The notes: generated by a model not told the origin, from the letters alone. A stretch of DNA of 64,000 bases from Streptomyces canus (GCF_030815415.1 NZ_JAUSWW010000001.1:1488001-1552000); one strand, 5' to 3'. Shown: positions 42,207 through 52,268, numbered from the stretch's first letter. A program made the numbers and translations.

Positions 42207-42950
42207 TTACCGACTGAACAGTTCGAACGTCACGGCCGGCTTTCCGCCGAACCGCTCCCCCGTCGCCGTGGCATTGCCCATCAGGAAGCCGCGGGCATAC
42301 GTCTCCGGGTCCTCGCTCGTCAACGCCTCGATGTACGTGCGGTGTTCGAGCAGTGAGCGCACCGCGCGCTCCAGACCGGCCGACGCGTCCGCCGCGTGGG
42401 TGGGGGTCGACGAACCCGCGACGGCCACCCAGCGGACGCCGTTCCACGGCTCCAGTCCCTGTTCCAGCAGCTCCGGGAAGATCCAGCGGTTGCCGGCGTC
42501 GGCGGCCGCGTCCAGGGTCGCGCGGCCCACCGCGACATGGTCCGGGGTGTTCCAGGCGACGCCGCCCCAGGTGTCGCGGTGGTTGAGGGTGATCAGCAGT
42601 TCCGGACGGTGGCGGCGGATCGCGGCGGCGATGTCGCGGCGCAGGGCGGGGCCGTACTCGATCACACCGTCCTTGTGGTCGAGGAACTCCACCGTCGACA
42701 CCCCGACGACCGCCGCACTGGCCCGCTGCTCCCGCTCACGCAGCGGACCGCACTTGTCGGGCTCCAGGGTGTCGATGCCTGCCTCGCCGCGGGTCGCGAG
42801 GACGTAGGCGACCTCTCGGCCACCGTCGGTCCAGGCGGCGATCGCGGCCGAGCAGCCGTACTCCAGGTCGTCCGGGTGGGCCACGACCGCGAGGGCGCGC
42901 TCCCAGTCCTCGGGCATGGGCAGAAGCTGAGTGGGCGTCGGCTCTGTCAT
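42207..42950 (-). CDS. PIG-L/LmbE family deacetylase
   Basis: 247 residues. The zinc motif VAHPDD (residues about 23-28), the ATRGEAG stretch, and [20 protein letters not shown] with the third zinc His identify a PIG-L/MshB-type N-deacetylase. It removes acetyl groups from amino sugars or conjugates such as mycothiol S-conjugates. The genes for mycothiol are not nearby, so the exact substrate is open. Convergent with DUF5999 (9-base gap); same strand as and downstream of the proline iminopeptidase-like gene. Confidence 0.9.
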   Translation of the reverse strand: MTEPTPTQLLPMPEDWERALAVVAHPDDLEYGCSAAIAAWTDGGREVAYVLATRGEAGIDTLEPDKCGPLREREQRASAAVVGVSTVEFLDHKDGVIEYGPALRRDIAAAIRRHRPELLITLNHRDTWGGVAWNTPDHVAVGRATLDAAADAGNRWIFPELLEQGLEPWNGVRWVAVAGSSTPTHAADASAGLERAVRSLLEHRTYIEALTSEDPETYARGFLMGNATATGERFGGKPAVTFELFSR

Positions 42951-42978
42951 GCTCCGAGATTAATCCGCGCCCCCGGCG

Positions 42979-44280
42979 TCACGCCTCGTCGCGTGCGAGC
43001 GCCAGCAGCCGGTCCAGGACGCGGGGGCCGCCGGCCCGGACGCCGTCGTGCTCGAACTCGTCGGTGATCCAGGTGCGCAGGCCGCGGATCGAGCGGGCGG
43101 TGCCCAGGGAGTGCGCGGTGTCGACGTACATGTCGTCGTGGTAGACGGCCGCGGCGACCGGGACCTCGTTGGCGGCGAGCCGGGCACTGTCGTACAGCGG
43201 CGTCCAGTCGGTGCGGGCGGCGAGGAGTTCGGCGGTCTCGCGCAGCGGGCGCAGCGCCGGGTCGGTCTCGAACATCCAGGGGTGAATGGACTCGCCGGTG
43301 AACAGCAGCGGTCCGTCGCCCGCGAGCGCCTTGGCGGCGTCGAACTGCGGGAACTCGGTGCGCACGCGCTCGGCCGACCAGTTCGTGGGCCGGGCGTCCT
43401 GGCCGTAGGTCGCCTCGTGGACGAGGGCGTAGAGCGGGTGGCCCGCGTACGAGAGGAGGCTCTGGACCTCTTCCTGGAAGGCGTCGGAGAGCGCCGGGCC
43501 GTTCGGGGTGCGGACGAAGGCTTCTTCCAGGAGGAAGTGCAGCCGGTGGCTGCCCTCGCCGCCGCCGAGGAGGATGCCGAGGGACTGGAAGGCCTCGACG
43601 GTGAGGCGGTAGCCGTTCGGCAGGGTCACCTCGTGGTGGAGGAGATGGTCGGCGATACGGCGGGCGCGTTCGACGTCCTGCGGGTAACGGGCGTAGTGCG
43701 CGGCGACCTTGCGCTCGATGCGCGGGTGGGCGGCGCGGTAGACGTCGTCGGCGTGGGCGTCGAGGGAGGGCAGGCCACCGGTGATCACCGCGGCGGCGAG
43801 GCCTTCGGGGGCGGTGGAGAGGTAGTTCACCGCGCAGAAGCCGCCGAAGCTCTGGCCGAGGACGGTCCAGGGGGCGCCGCCGGTGAGCCGGGGGCGGATC
43901 GCCTCGCAGTCGCGGACGATCGAGTCGGCGCGGAAGTGCGTGAGGTAGTCGGCCTGCTCGGCAGGGCCGCCGCGCAGCGGGAGCGTCTGGCGGTTGGCGG
44001 GTGTGGAGTGGCCGGTGCCGCGCTGGTCCAGGAGCAGGACACGGAACTCCTTGAGGGCACGGCCCAGCCAGGCGGGCCTGCCGACGAAGCGGTTCGCGCC
44101 GAAGCCGGGTCCGCCCTGGAGGTAGACCAGCCACGGCAGGTTCTGCTGCGCCTTCTCCCCGGCGACCACCTCACGGGCGTAGAGCTCGATCGTCTCCCCC
44201 GTGGGGTCGTTGTGGTCGAGCGGCACGGTGAAACGGCGGTCGGTGAGGACGACGCCGGGCTGGCGGTAGGTCGCGGTCAA
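42979..44280 (-). CDS. Proline iminopeptidase-like alpha/beta hydrolase (S33)
   Basis: 433 residues, a normal length for actinobacterial S33 prolyl aminopeptidases. LVYLQGGPGFGANR is the oxyanion HGGPG-like motif; the nucleophile elbow is VLGQSFGGFCAVNY. The active-site His is probably in the C-terminal HDDMYVDT region. No signal peptide, so it should be cytoplasmic. It cleaves N-terminal Pro from peptides or acts on related amides. It lies upstream of the PIG-L gene on the same strand (28-base gap). Confidence 0.88.
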   Translation of the reverse strand: MTATYRQPGVVLTDRRFTVPLDHNDPTGETIELYAREVVAGEKAQQNLPWLVYLQGGPGFGANRFVGRPAWLGRALKEFRVLLLDQRGTGHSTPANRQTLPLRGGPAEQADYLTHFRADSIVRDCEAIRPRLTGGAPWTVLGQSFGGFCAVNYLSTAPEGLAAAVITGGLPSLDAHADDVYRAAHPRIERKVAAHYARYPQDVERARRIADHLLHHEVTLPNGYRLTVEAFQSLGILLGGGEGSHRLHFLLEEAFVRTPNGPALSDAFQEEVQSLLSYAGHPLYALVHEATYGQDARPTNWSAERVRTEFPQFDAAKALAGDGPLLFTGESIHPWMFETDPALRPLRETAELLAARTDWTPLYDSARLAANEVPVAAAVYHDDMYVDTAHSLGTARSIRGLRTWITDEFEHDGVRAGGPRVLDRLLALARDEA

Positions 44281-44383
44281 CAGGGCTCCCGGGACGGACG
44301 GACTACTTCAGGCACGTCCCAGTTCAGCACATGTCCGTCCGATATCCGATCCCCGGGATCATGAAATCGTACGGACCGGTGGA

Positions 44384-45409
44384 TCAGCGGGCGGAGAGAC
44401 TCGAGCGCCGTACGACCAGTTCGGGCTGGAGCACCACCCGCCGGTGTTCGTGCCGGCGCGTCACGGTCTCCGTCTCCGTCTCCTCCAGCAGCAGTTCCGC
44501 GGCCAGGGCGCCCATGGTGACGGCGGGCTGGCGGACCGAGGTCAGGGGAACGGCCGCGGCGGCGGCGAACTCGATGTCGTCGTAGCCGACGATGGCGAGG
44601 TCGTCGGGGACGTTTATCCCGGCCGCGTACATCGCCTGGAGCACACCGAGGGCCAGCAGGTCGTTGGCGCAGAAGACGGCGGTGGGGCGGTCGGCGAGGC
44701 CGAGGAGGCGGGCGCCGGCGTCCCGTCCCGCGGCGACGTCGAGGCGTTCGGTGGGCAGTTCGCGCAGCACGCCGGGGGCGAGGCCGGCCTCGGCGAGCGC
44801 GTTGAGGGCGCCGGTGCGACGGTCGCGGACCTGGTTGAAGCCGGGCGGGCCGCTGACGTACGCGATGGAGCGGTGTCCGGCGTCGATGAGATGGCGTACG
44901 GCGAGGGCGCCGCCCGCGACGTCGTCGACGGAGACGGAGCACTCCGTGGTCCCCTCGGCGACGCGGTCGACGAGGACGAAGGGGATGCCGTGGCGCCGGA
45001 AGCTCTCGATGTTGCGGCCGGTCGCGTCGGCGGGGGTGAGCAGGACGCCCCGGACCCGCTGTTCGGCGAAGAGCGAGAGGTACTCGGCCTCCTCGCCGGG
45101 GCTCTGCGCGCTGTTGCAGACCATCACGCCGAGCCCGGCGTCACGGGCGGCCCGTTCGGCGCCGCGCGCGACGTCCACGAAGAACGGGTTGCCCATGTCG
45201 AGGACGAGCAGCCCCATGATCCGGCTGCGGCCCGCGCGCAGTTGGCGTGCGGACTCGCTGCGGACGTAACCGAGCCGGTCGATCGCGGACAGGACCCGGG
45301 CCCGGGTCTCGGTGGCGACGGAGTCCGGACGATTGATCACGTTCGACACCGTGCCCACCGAGACTCCGGCGGCACGGGCGACGTCCTTGATACCCACCGA
45401 CTGGGCCAT
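44384..45409 (-). CDS. LacI family repressor, probable regulator of rhamnose use
   Basis: 341 residues. The HTH with hinge is at 1-60 (IKDVARAAGVSVGTVSNVIN, RSESARQLRAGRSRIMG). The rest is a periplasmic-binding-protein fold, with VSGPPGFNQVRDRRTGALNA and VPLTSVRQPAVTMG. It is the last gene of the leftward rhamnose operon region, 80 bases after the BNR-repeat gene. LacI proteins bind palindromes with a central CpG, and four such sites lie in the rhaT-rhaI promoter region, so it is very likely their repressor, with rhamnose or a derivative as inducer. Confidence 0.92.
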   Translation of the reverse strand: MAQSVGIKDVARAAGVSVGTVSNVINRPDSVATETRARVLSAIDRLGYVRSESARQLRAGRSRIMGLLVLDMGNPFFVDVARGAERAARDAGLGVMVCNSAQSPGEEAEYLSLFAEQRVRGVLLTPADATGRNIESFRRHGIPFVLVDRVAEGTTECSVSVDDVAGGALAVRHLIDAGHRSIAYVSGPPGFNQVRDRRTGALNALAEAGLAPGVLRELPTERLDVAAGRDAGARLLGLADRPTAVFCANDLLALGVLQAMYAAGINVPDDLAIVGYDDIEFAAAAAVPLTSVRQPAVTMGALAAELLLEETETETVTRRHEHRRVVLQPELVVRRSSLSAR

Positions 45410-45488
45410 CGGGCAGGGACCTCCAGGTGAACAAGGAGCGGCGGGCAGGTCTTCACATTACCGGCACGCCGCTCCAGGACGACTTCGG

Positions 45489-46913
45489 TCAGGCGGGAAG
45501 CGCGAAGTCGACGACGTGCAGTGCCGAGGGCGTGGTTCCGCTGGACTTCTCCTGGTACATGACGGACAGGACGTTGTCGGCCTTGATCCGCATCTCGTCG
45601 ATCACGACCTCGCCGAACGCGTTGAGGCCGCTGCCGTCGAAGAGGATCTTCCAGTCGGTGTATCCGGAGGCCGCGGAGGCGCCGGCGATCCGGCCGAACG
45701 GGAAGACCGCGTAGGCGTTGTCGTACTTGTCCAGGACGAGTCTGGTGCGCTGGCTGGAGCCGAGCACCACCGGTATCTCGGTCTTCTGCCAGGTGCCCGA
45801 CGCGTTCTTGCGGACGTGGAACGCCCGGCCGTTCGCGGTCCGGTCGGACACGTAGTTGGTGGTGCACTGACCGAAGCGCCCGGGCACGTAGCTGATGATC
45901 GCGTGCGGCCGGCCGGCGGAGTCGGTGGCCTGGCTCTCCTGGTTCATCAGGGAGTGGTCCGGGTTGAGCGCGTCGATGACGAGGCCGGAGTCGGTGACGG
46001 CGACCTTGTCGGAGCCGCCGGTGGTGCCGACGACGGTGCCCGCGTTGTTGCGCCAGGTGCGGCCGCGGTCGTCGGAGTAGACGTAGCCGGTGTCGTGGTT
46101 GGTGATGCCGCCGCTGGAGCACATCACGGCGCCGTTCTGCTCGCGCCAGGTGAAGAAGGAGTGCAGCCGGCCGTTGACGTCGTAGTCGATGCCGTGCAGG
46201 TACATGTTGCGGGCCGTGGAGGAGCCGTGCTCGCTGGTGTAGGTGCCGGTGGAGCTGGACCACTCGCCGAGGTTCGTCCAGGTCGAACCGTCGTACTCGG
46301 CAAGGGCGTTGCGGCCGTTGCCGGATATGGCGACGCGGTAGCTGAGCTGGAGCTTGCCGTCGGGGGTGGAGATGAACTGCGGGTAGGTGAACTGCGAGGT
46401 GAGGGCGAGGCCGTCGAGGGTGGACTGCGGCGCGCCGAACCGGCTCGCGGTCCAGCTCAGTCCGGACGGGTTGTCCATGAGCCCGGCCACCGACTTGACG
46501 TAGGTGAAGCCGTCGCTGTGGGAGTCCATGTTGAGGTGGAGGCGGCCGTCGATCTTGGAGACGCCCATGGAGATGACGTTGTGGGAGTCGCTGGCCTTGA
46601 GGGTGTGACCGACCTGGACCGTGGACCAGGTGGTGCCGCCGAGGACGCGGCGTCCGACGACGGCGTTCTTGTCGGCGGTGTACCAGACGGCGTACTGGTA
46701 GCCCTTGTAGGTCAACAGACCGTTCTTCTGGAACGAGTTGTTGTTGACGAGGCCGTCGTAGGAGACGAAGAAGACGGCCTGGCTGTCGAGCGTGGTGGTG
46801 CCGGTCCGGGTGACGGAGGGGCCGGGGTCGGCGGCGCGGGCGGTGCCGGCGCCGAGGGCGGGGGTCATCACGGCACCGGCGAGGGCGGCGCCCAGCAGCG
46901 TACGTCTCTTCAT
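45489..46913 (-). CDS. Secreted BNR-repeat protein, possible rhamnoside lyase or hydrolase
   Basis: 474 residues from ATG 46913 (GGAG eight bases upstream; an ATG at 46928 lacks a ribosome site). The signal MKRRTLLGAALAGAVMTPAL with RR and AxA site points to Tat export. Repeated WxxT / Asp-box segments (VYSDDRGRTWRNNAG) show a BNR beta-propeller, matching the BNR_4 family. From memory, this fold includes ulvan and rhamnose-glucuronate lyases. Its place inside the rhamnose operon suggests it releases rhamnose-containing sugars outside the cell. Catalytic activity is inference. Confidence 0.82.
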   Translation of the reverse strand: MKRRTLLGAALAGAVMTPALGAGTARAADPGPSVTRTGTTTLDSQAVFFVSYDGLVNNNSFQKNGLLTYKGYQYAVWYTADKNAVVGRRVLGGTTWSTVQVGHTLKASDSHNVISMGVSKIDGRLHLNMDSHSDGFTYVKSVAGLMDNPSGLSWTASRFGAPQSTLDGLALTSQFTYPQFISTPDGKLQLSYRVAISGNGRNALAEYDGSTWTNLGEWSSSTGTYTSEHGSSTARNMYLHGIDYDVNGRLHSFFTWREQNGAVMCSSGGITNHDTGYVYSDDRGRTWRNNAGTVVGTTGGSDKVAVTDSGLVIDALNPDHSLMNQESQATDSAGRPHAIISYVPGRFGQCTTNYVSDRTANGRAFHVRKNASGTWQKTEIPVVLGSSQRTRLVLDKYDNAYAVFPFGRIAGASAASGYTDWKILFDGSGLNAFGEVVIDEMRIKADNVLSVMYQEKSSGTTPSALHVVDFALPA

Positions 46914-46956
46914 CTCGGGGGACTCCATTGTCGGCGAGCGGGAAGCGCGGATGGGA

Positions 46957-47277
46957 TCAGGCGAGGTGGAACACTTCGGTGAGCGGTTTCATCGCCTCGT
47001 CGGGGCGGGTTCCGTCGAGGGATTCGAAGAACGGGGCCATCTCGGCCTGCCAGCGGGCGTTGACCTCGGCGGCCGCCATGCCGTCGAGGGCGGCCTGGAA
47101 GTCCTCGGTCTCCAGGTAGCCGACCAGCAGGCCGTCGTCTCTGAGGAAGAGCGAGTAGTTGTGCCAGCCGGTGGCCGAGAGCGCTTCGAGCATCTCCGGC
47201 CACACGGCGGCGTGCCGTTCGCGGTACTCGGCGAGCTTGTCCTGACGGACCTTGAGCAGGAAACAGACGCGCTGCAT
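46957..47277 (-). CDS. rhaM: L-rhamnose mutarotase
   Basis: 106 residues, the usual size. MQRVCFLLKVRQDKLAEYRE, the catalytic-region His (ERHAAVWPEM), and GWHNYSLFLRDDGLLVGYLE are diagnostic. It interconverts alpha and beta L-rhamnose so the isomerase receives its preferred anomer. It lies between the substrate-binding protein and BNR genes, 31 and 43 bases away. Confidence 0.93.
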   Translation of the reverse strand: MQRVCFLLKVRQDKLAEYRERHAAVWPEMLEALSATGWHNYSLFLRDDGLLVGYLETEDFQAALDGMAAAEVNARWQAEMAPFFESLDGTRPDEAMKPLTEVFHLA

Positions 47278-47308
47278 GAAGTACCAGCTCCCAGCGGGAC
47301 AGAGGGGA

Positions 47309-48388
47309 CTAGAAGTTGAACTGGTCGATGTTCTTGGCGTTGAACACGGTCGGCTTGCCGAGGTTGATCACGCCGTCCTTGCCGATGGCGTAGGTGGTGC
47401 CGCCGGCCTTGAAGGTCTCGCCTTCCTTACCGGTGATCTGACCCGAGACCAGCGCCACGGCCGTCTGCGCGGCCAGCGCGCCGAGCTTCGAGGGGTCCCA
47501 CAGCTCGAACGCCTCGACGGTGCCGTTCTTGACGTACTTGCGCATGTCGTTGGGGGTGCCGAGGCCGGTCAGCTTGACCTTGCCCTTGTACTTGGAGCCC
47601 GACAGGTACTGGGCCGCCGCCTTGATGCCGACGGTGGTCGGGGAGATGATCCCCTTCAGGTTCGGGTACTCCTGGAGCAGGCCCTGGGTCTGCTGGAAGG
47701 ACTGCTGGGCGTCGTCGTTGCCGTACGCGGTCTTGACGAGCTTGATGTCCTTGTACTTGGGGTCCTTCAGCTCGTCCTTCATGAAGTCGATCCAGGTGTT
47801 CTGGTTCGTCGCCGTCTGCGCGGCGGACAGGATCGCGATCTCGCCCTTGTAGTCGATCTGTTCGGCGAGCAGCTGCACCTCGGTGCGGCCGAGGTCCTCG
47901 GCGGAGGCCTGCGAGACGAAGGCGTTGCGGCAGTCGGCCTTGGTGTCGGAGTCGTAGGTGACGACCTTGATGTCGTTCTTCATGGCCTGCTTGGTCGCGG
48001 TGCACAGGGCGCCCGGGTCCTGCGCGGAGATGGCCATCGCGTCGACCTGCTGCTGGGTGAGCGTGTTGACGTAGCTCACCTGGCCGGCGGTGTCGGTGGC
48101 GTTGGACGGGCCGACCTCCTTGTAGCTGGAGCCCAGCTCCTTCAGGGCCGCCTCGCCGCCCTTGTCCGCGGAGGTGAAGTAGGGGTTGTTGACCTGCTTG
48201 GGCAGGAAGCCGACGGTCAGGCCCTTCTTGGTGGCCGCGTTCGGGTCCGCCTTGGCGGTGGAGGCGGCCGAGGCACCCTCGTCCGCGACGTCCTTCTTGG
48301 TGGTGCCACCACAGGCAGTCAGGGCCAGGGCGAGGGAGGTACCGGCGGCGAGGGCCGCACAGCTACGGCGGAGGGAAGACTTGCGCAT
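47309..48388 (-). CDS. rhaS: Rhamnose ABC transporter substrate-binding lipoprotein
   Basis: 359 residues. The signal peptide MRKSSLRRSCAALAAGTSLA ends in LTACGG with the lipobox Cys. The mature protein is a Peripla_BP_4 sugar-binding fold: VGFLPKQVNNPYFTSADKGG, DAMAISAQDPGALCTATKQA, IISPTTVGIKAAAQYLSG. This pattern is characteristic of the RhaS group. It delivers rhamnose to the RhaP/RhaQ/RhaT transporter. It is separated from rhaQ by 99 bases containing a copy of a dispersed repeat. Confidence 0.92.
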   Translation of the reverse strand: MRKSSLRRSCAALAAGTSLALALTACGGTTKKDVADEGASAASTAKADPNAATKKGLTVGFLPKQVNNPYFTSADKGGEAALKELGSSYKEVGPSNATDTAGQVSYVNTLTQQQVDAMAISAQDPGALCTATKQAMKNDIKVVTYDSDTKADCRNAFVSQASAEDLGRTEVQLLAEQIDYKGEIAILSAAQTATNQNTWIDFMKDELKDPKYKDIKLVKTAYGNDDAQQSFQQTQGLLQEYPNLKGIISPTTVGIKAAAQYLSGSKYKGKVKLTGLGTPNDMRKYVKNGTVEAFELWDPSKLGALAAQTAVALVSGQITGKEGETFKAGGTTYAIGKDGVINLGKPTVFNAKNIDQFNF

Positions 48389-48421
48389 GGCGTGGAGTCC
48401 TTTGAACGAGGGTGAAGTGGA

Positions 48422-48461
48422 CGCGCCCCAAAGGGGCGCGGGGAACTGCGCGACCAGCCAC
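48422..48461. repeat. Dispersed Streptomyces intergenic repeat, copy 1
   Basis: The 30-mer at 48432-48461 recurs exactly, inverted, at 53506-53535. It is preceded by a perfect hairpin CGCGCCCC-AAA-GGGGCGCG (48422-48440). It lies between rhaQ and rhaS, so it could trim or stabilise the polycistronic mRNA. Repeats of this type, with ggggaactgcgcgaccagcc, are common between Streptomyces genes from memory. Confidence 0.75.
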
Positions 48462-48487
48462 TGACGGCCGGCAGCTTTCGAACGGCG

Positions 48488-49462
48488 CTACGACGTAAGC
48501 CTTTGCGCCCTCGCGATGGAGATTTGCCGTGCAACACGAGGCCCCAGTACGGACAGCACCAGCAGGACACCGGTAACGACGATCTGCGACTGCGCGGAGA
48601 CGTCCTGGAGGCTCATCACGTTCTGAAGCGCCCCGAGCAGGAAGACCCCCGCGATCGCGCCGCCCAGCGTCCCCTTGCCGCCGTCGAAGTCGATGCCGCC
48701 GAGCAGCACCGCCGCGATGACGGACAGTTCGAGCCCGGTCGCGTTGTCATAGCGGGCGCTCGCGTAGTGGAACGCCCAGAAGATCCCGGTGAGCGAGGCC
48801 ATCAGGCCGGTCACCGTGAACAGGATCAGCTTCTGCCGCCTGACCCGGATGCCGGCGAACCGTGCGGCCTCCTCGCTCGCGCCGATAGCGAACGTGGACC
48901 GTCCGAACGGGGTGGCGTGCAGGACGACCAGGGCGATCGCGAACAGCACGAGGAAGGGCAGGAAGGCGTACGGGATGAAGGTGTCCCCGATGCGTCCGGA
49001 CGCGAAGTCCAGGTACTGGGTGGGGAAGTCGGTCACCGCGTCGGAGCCGAGCACGATCTGTGCGATGCCCCGGTAGGCGGCGAGGGTGCCGATGGTGACG
49101 GCGAGGGAGGGCAGCCCGAGCCGGGTGACGAGCAGGCCGTTGACGAGGCCGCAGACCACACCGAGCAGCAGGCAGATCGGGATGATCGTCTCGATCGTCA
49201 TGCCCTGGTTCCACAGGGCGCCCATCACGGCGCCGGAGAGACCGGCGGTGGAGGCGACCGAGAGATCGATCTCGCCCGAGACGACCAGGAGGGTCATCGG
49301 CAGGGCGATCAGGGCGATCGGAAGGGTGCTGCCGATCAGGAACGACAGGTTGAAGGCGTTTCCGAAACCGTCGACCGTTCCGAAGGACAGCAGGAGCACG
49401 ACGATCAGGACGGCGCCGACGATCGTGTCCCACCGGATCGCGCGGCTGAGGGACTCAGGCAT
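48488..49462 (-). CDS. rhaQ: Rhamnose ABC transporter permease
   Basis: 324 residues with about nine to ten transmembrane helices of the BPD_transp_2 (ribose-type) family. Key parts: LLVVSGEIDLSVASTAGLSG, NGLLVTRLGLPSLAVTIGTL, IGASEEAARFAGIRVRRQKL and AVLLGGIDFDGGKGTLGGAI. It pairs with RhaP. The start overlaps the stop of rhaP by eight bases, so they are cotranslated. Confidence 0.92.
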   Translation of the reverse strand: MPESLSRAIRWDTIVGAVLIVVLLLSFGTVDGFGNAFNLSFLIGSTLPIALIALPMTLLVVSGEIDLSVASTAGLSGAVMGALWNQGMTIETIIPICLLLGVVCGLVNGLLVTRLGLPSLAVTIGTLAAYRGIAQIVLGSDAVTDFPTQYLDFASGRIGDTFIPYAFLPFLVLFAIALVVLHATPFGRSTFAIGASEEAARFAGIRVRRQKLILFTVTGLMASLTGIFWAFHYASARYDNATGLELSVIAAVLLGGIDFDGGKGTLGGAIAGVFLLGALQNVMSLQDVSAQSQIVVTGVLLVLSVLGPRVARQISIARAQRLTS

Positions 49463-50495
49463 GGCGGGCGTTCCTCTTCTTCAGGGCCGAGGCCACGCGC
49501 AGCGCGACGACCCGGTCGACCGCGATGGCGAGGATGAGCAGGATGCCGTTGATGGCGAGCACCCACACGGAGCTGACGCCGAGGGCGGGCAGCACGCTGT
49601 TGATGGAGGTCAGCAGCAGGGCGCCGAGGGCGGCGCCGTAGACGCTGCCGGAGCCGCCGGTGAAGACGACGCCGCCGACCACGACCGCGCTGACGACGGT
49701 GAGTTCGTAGCCGTTGCCGGTGCCGGAGTCGACGTTGCCGAACCGGGCCAGGTACATCGCGCCGGCGAGTCCGGCGAGGGCCCCGCAGAAGGTGTACGCG
49801 GCGAGGATCCGCTTGCGGACGGGGATGCCGGCGAGCCGGGCGGCCTCGGGGTTGGAGCCGAGGGCGTACAGCTCACGGCCGCTGCCGAAGTGCTTGAGGT
49901 AGTACGCGGTGGCCACCAGCACCGCCAGCGCGATGAGCGCCAGGTAGGGCACCGCGGAGATGCCGCCGGAGCCGAAGTCGATGAATCCGTCGGGAAGGTT
50001 GGCCGCCGTGATCTGGCGCGAGCCGACCCAGATGGAGTCGATGCCGCGGATGATGTAGAGCGTGCCGAGGGTGACGACGAGCGCGGGCACCTGACCGAGG
50101 CTGACGAGCAGTCCGTTGACCAGTCCGCAGCCGATGCCGAGCAGGACCGCGAGCGCGATCGCCACGACGGAGTTGCCGCCGCCCTGGAGATACGTACCGG
50201 CGGCGAAGGCGCTGATGCCGAGGATGGAGCCGACGGACAGGTCGACGTTGCGGGTGATGACGACGAGCGACTGGCCGGTGGCGACCAGCACCAGGATGGT
50301 CGCGTTGAGCAGGAGGTCCTTGATGCCCTGCTCGGACAGGAACTCGCTGTTGCCGGCCTGGGTGACGCCGATCATCACCAGGAAGACGACCAGGATGGCG
50401 AGTTCGCGCATCTTGAAGACACGGTCGACCAGTCGGGTGCCGCTGGACTTGGACACCTCGGCGACGGGGGTCTTGTCGGTGGTGGTCACCGTCAT
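49455..50495 (-). CDS. rhaP: Rhamnose ABC transporter permease
   Basis: 346 residues from ATG 50495, which overlaps the stop of rhaT. BPD_transp_2 family: [60 protein letters not shown] and [20 protein letters not shown]. It is a paralogue of RhaQ, and the two should form the heterodimeric membrane channel. The N-terminus has a 30-residue cytoplasmic lead ([19 protein letters not shown]). Confidence 0.92.
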   Translation of the reverse strand: MTVTTTDKTPVAEVSKSSGTRLVDRVFKMRELAILVVFLVMIGVTQAGNSEFLSEQGIKDLLLNATILVLVATGQSLVVITRNVDLSVGSILGISAFAAGTYLQGGGNSVVAIALAVLLGIGCGLVNGLLVSLGQVPALVVTLGTLYIIRGIDSIWVGSRQITAANLPDGFIDFGSGGISAVPYLALIALAVLVATAYYLKHFGSGRELYALGSNPEAARLAGIPVRKRILAAYTFCGALAGLAGAMYLARFGNVDSGTGNGYELTVVSAVVVGGVVFTGGSGSVYGAALGALLLTSINSVLPALGVSSVWVLAINGILLILAIAVDRVVALRVASALKKRNARHA

Positions 50496-52009
50496 GCGGC
50501 GGCCCTCCCCGTGGCTGCGGCCATCACGGTTTCCTCGGTGGCTTCGGAGCGCGGGATCTCGGCGGTGAGGCGGCCCTCGTGCATCACCAGCACGCGGTCG
50601 GCCATGCCGAGGATCTCGGGCAGGTCGGAGGAGATCATCAGGACGGCCACCCCGTCGGCGGCCAGTTCGCTGAGCAGCCGGTGCACCTCGGCCTTGGTGC
50701 CGACGTCGATGCCGCGGGTGGGCTCGTCGACGATCAGCACCTTGGGGCCGGTGGCCAGCCACTTGGCGAGGACGACCTTCTGCTGGTTGCCGCCGGACAG
50801 GGTGTTGACCGTGTCGGCGATGCGGGCGTACTTCACCTGGAGCTTGACCGCCCAGTCGAGGGAGCGGCTGCGCTCGGCGCCGCGGTCCATCAGGCCGGCC
50901 TTCACGGTCGTACGGAGTCCGGTGAGGCCGATGTTGCGCTCGATGGACATGTCCATCACCAGGCCCTGGGCCCGCCGGTCCTCGGGGACGAGGGCGAGCC
51001 CGGAGGCCATGGCGGTGGAGGGGGCGCCGTTCGTCAGGGCCTTGCCGTCGACGTCGACCTCCCCCGCGTCCCAGCGGTCGATGCCGAAGACCGCCCGGGC
51101 GACCTCGGTGCGGCCGGCGCCGACGAGTCCGGCGAGGCCGACGATCTCACCGCGCCGGACGTCGAAGGAGACGTCGGTGAAGACACCCTCCCGGGTCAGC
51201 CGGCGCACGCTGAGCGCCACCTCGCCCGCCTCGACGTCCTGCTTGGGGTAGAGCTCGTCGAGGTCGCGGCCGACCATCCGGCGGACCAGGTCGTCCTCGG
51301 TCATGCCCTCGATCGGCTCGCTGGCGATCCAGGCGCCGTCTCGTAGCGTGGTCACCCGCCGGCAGATCTGGAAGATCTCCTCGAGCCGGTGGGAGATGAA
51401 CAGCACCGCGGCGCCCTGTTCGCGCAGGGTGCGGACGACGCCGAAGAGCCGGGCGACCTCGCTGCCGGTCAGGGCCGCGGTCGGTTCGTCCATGATCAGG
51501 ACGCGGGCGTCGAAGGAGAGCGCCTTGGCGATCTCCACGATCTGCTGGTCCGCGATGGACAGGCCGCGCGCGGGGCGGTCGGGGTCGAGTTGGACGCCGA
51601 GCCGCTGCATCAGGGCGGCTGTCGCCGCGTGGGTGGCCTTGTGGTCGATGCGGCCGAGAGCGCGCCGGGGCTGGCGGCCCATGAAGATGTTCTCGGCGAT
51701 CGAGAGGTCGGGGAAGAGGGTGGGCTCCTGGTAGATCACGGCGATGCCGGCGTCGCGGGCGTCGCCGGGGCCGTGGAAGACGACGGGCGCGCCGTCGAGC
51801 AGCACCTGACCGGCGTCCGGTCGGTGCACCCCCACGAGGGTCTTGATGAGGGTCGACTTGCCCGCGCCGTTCTCGCCGGCGAGTGCGTGCACTTCGCCGG
51901 GGAACAGCTCCAGGGACACGTCCCGCAGGGCGCGTACGGCGCCGAAGGACTTCGAGATGTCCTTGAGCGCCAGCACCGGGGCGGGACCCGCGTCGGACGG
52001 GTGGGTCAT
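50492..52009 (-). CDS. rhaT: Rhamnose ABC transporter ATPase, double ABC
   Basis: 505 residues from ATG 52009 (GAGGAG upstream), the size of RbsA/MglA-type proteins with two nucleotide domains. First domain: Walker [10 protein letters not shown], signature LSIADQQ, Walker [12 protein letters not shown]. Second domain: degenerate Walker A region [16 protein letters not shown], signature LSGGNQQKV, and Walker [15 protein letters not shown]. It powers rhamnose import with RhaP, RhaQ and RhaS. It is the first gene of the leftward operon. Promoter -35 TTGACG (52108-52103) and -10 TAACGT (52084-52079) with an operator just downstream. Confidence 0.93.
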   Translation of the reverse strand: MTHPSDAGPAPVLALKDISKSFGAVRALRDVSLELFPGEVHALAGENGAGKSTLIKTLVGVHRPDAGQVLLDGAPVVFHGPGDARDAGIAVIYQEPTLFPDLSIAENIFMGRQPRRALGRIDHKATHAATAALMQRLGVQLDPDRPARGLSIADQQIVEIAKALSFDARVLIMDEPTAALTGSEVARLFGVVRTLREQGAAVLFISHRLEEIFQICRRVTTLRDGAWIASEPIEGMTEDDLVRRMVGRDLDELYPKQDVEAGEVALSVRRLTREGVFTDVSFDVRRGEIVGLAGLVGAGRTEVARAVFGIDRWDAGEVDVDGKALTNGAPSTAMASGLALVPEDRRAQGLVMDMSIERNIGLTGLRTTVKAGLMDRGAERSRSLDWAVKLQVKYARIADTVNTLSGGNQQKVVLAKWLATGPKVLIVDEPTRGIDVGTKAEVHRLLSELAADGVAVLMISSDLPEILGMADRVLVMHEGRLTAEIPRSEATEETVMAAATGRAAA

Positions 52010-52052
52010 GAGGGGCTCCTCGACGACGCCCGGGCCCTGCCTCACGGCGTCG

Positions 52053-52108
52053 TGAAAGGTTTCAACTTGGTTGCCGGGACGTTAGGCATGCAGTGCATGT
52101 CACGTCAA
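52053..52108 (-). promoter_or_regulatory. rhaT promoter with LacI-type operator
   Basis: On the minus strand -35 TTGACG (52108-52103) and -10 TAACGT (52084-52079) are 18 bp apart. The palindrome TGAAA-gg-TTTCA (52053-52064) lies just downstream of the predicted start, where a LacI repressor would block elongation or initiation. A second perfect dyad TCGAAA-aac-TTTCGA (52119-52133) lies upstream of the promoter and may be a further site. Confidence 0.7.
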
Positions 52109-52182
52109 TGGGTTCGTGTCGAAAAACTTTCGATGCCTATAGGTCACAGCCGGGTCACAAGCAACGGGCTTGGTCGCAGGGG

Positions 52183-52268
52183 TTGACACCTTTGCGGGCG
52201 GCTCATAACTTCCCCTCTTGAATCGTTTCATACAGAAGCTCTCTCGGAACGTTTCTTGGAACCTTTCA
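52183..52268 (+). promoter_or_regulatory. rhaI promoter with three LacI-type operators
   Basis: -35 TTGACA (52183-52188) and -10 TAACTT (52206-52211) are 17 bp apart, a near-ideal promoter. Starting at the predicted transcription start are TGAATCGTTTCA (52219-52230), then CGGAACGTTTCT (52245-52256) directly abutting TGGAACCTTTCA (52257-52268). All fit a TGraAcsTTTCA LacI consensus, the same as the site before rhaT. Confidence 0.75.
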
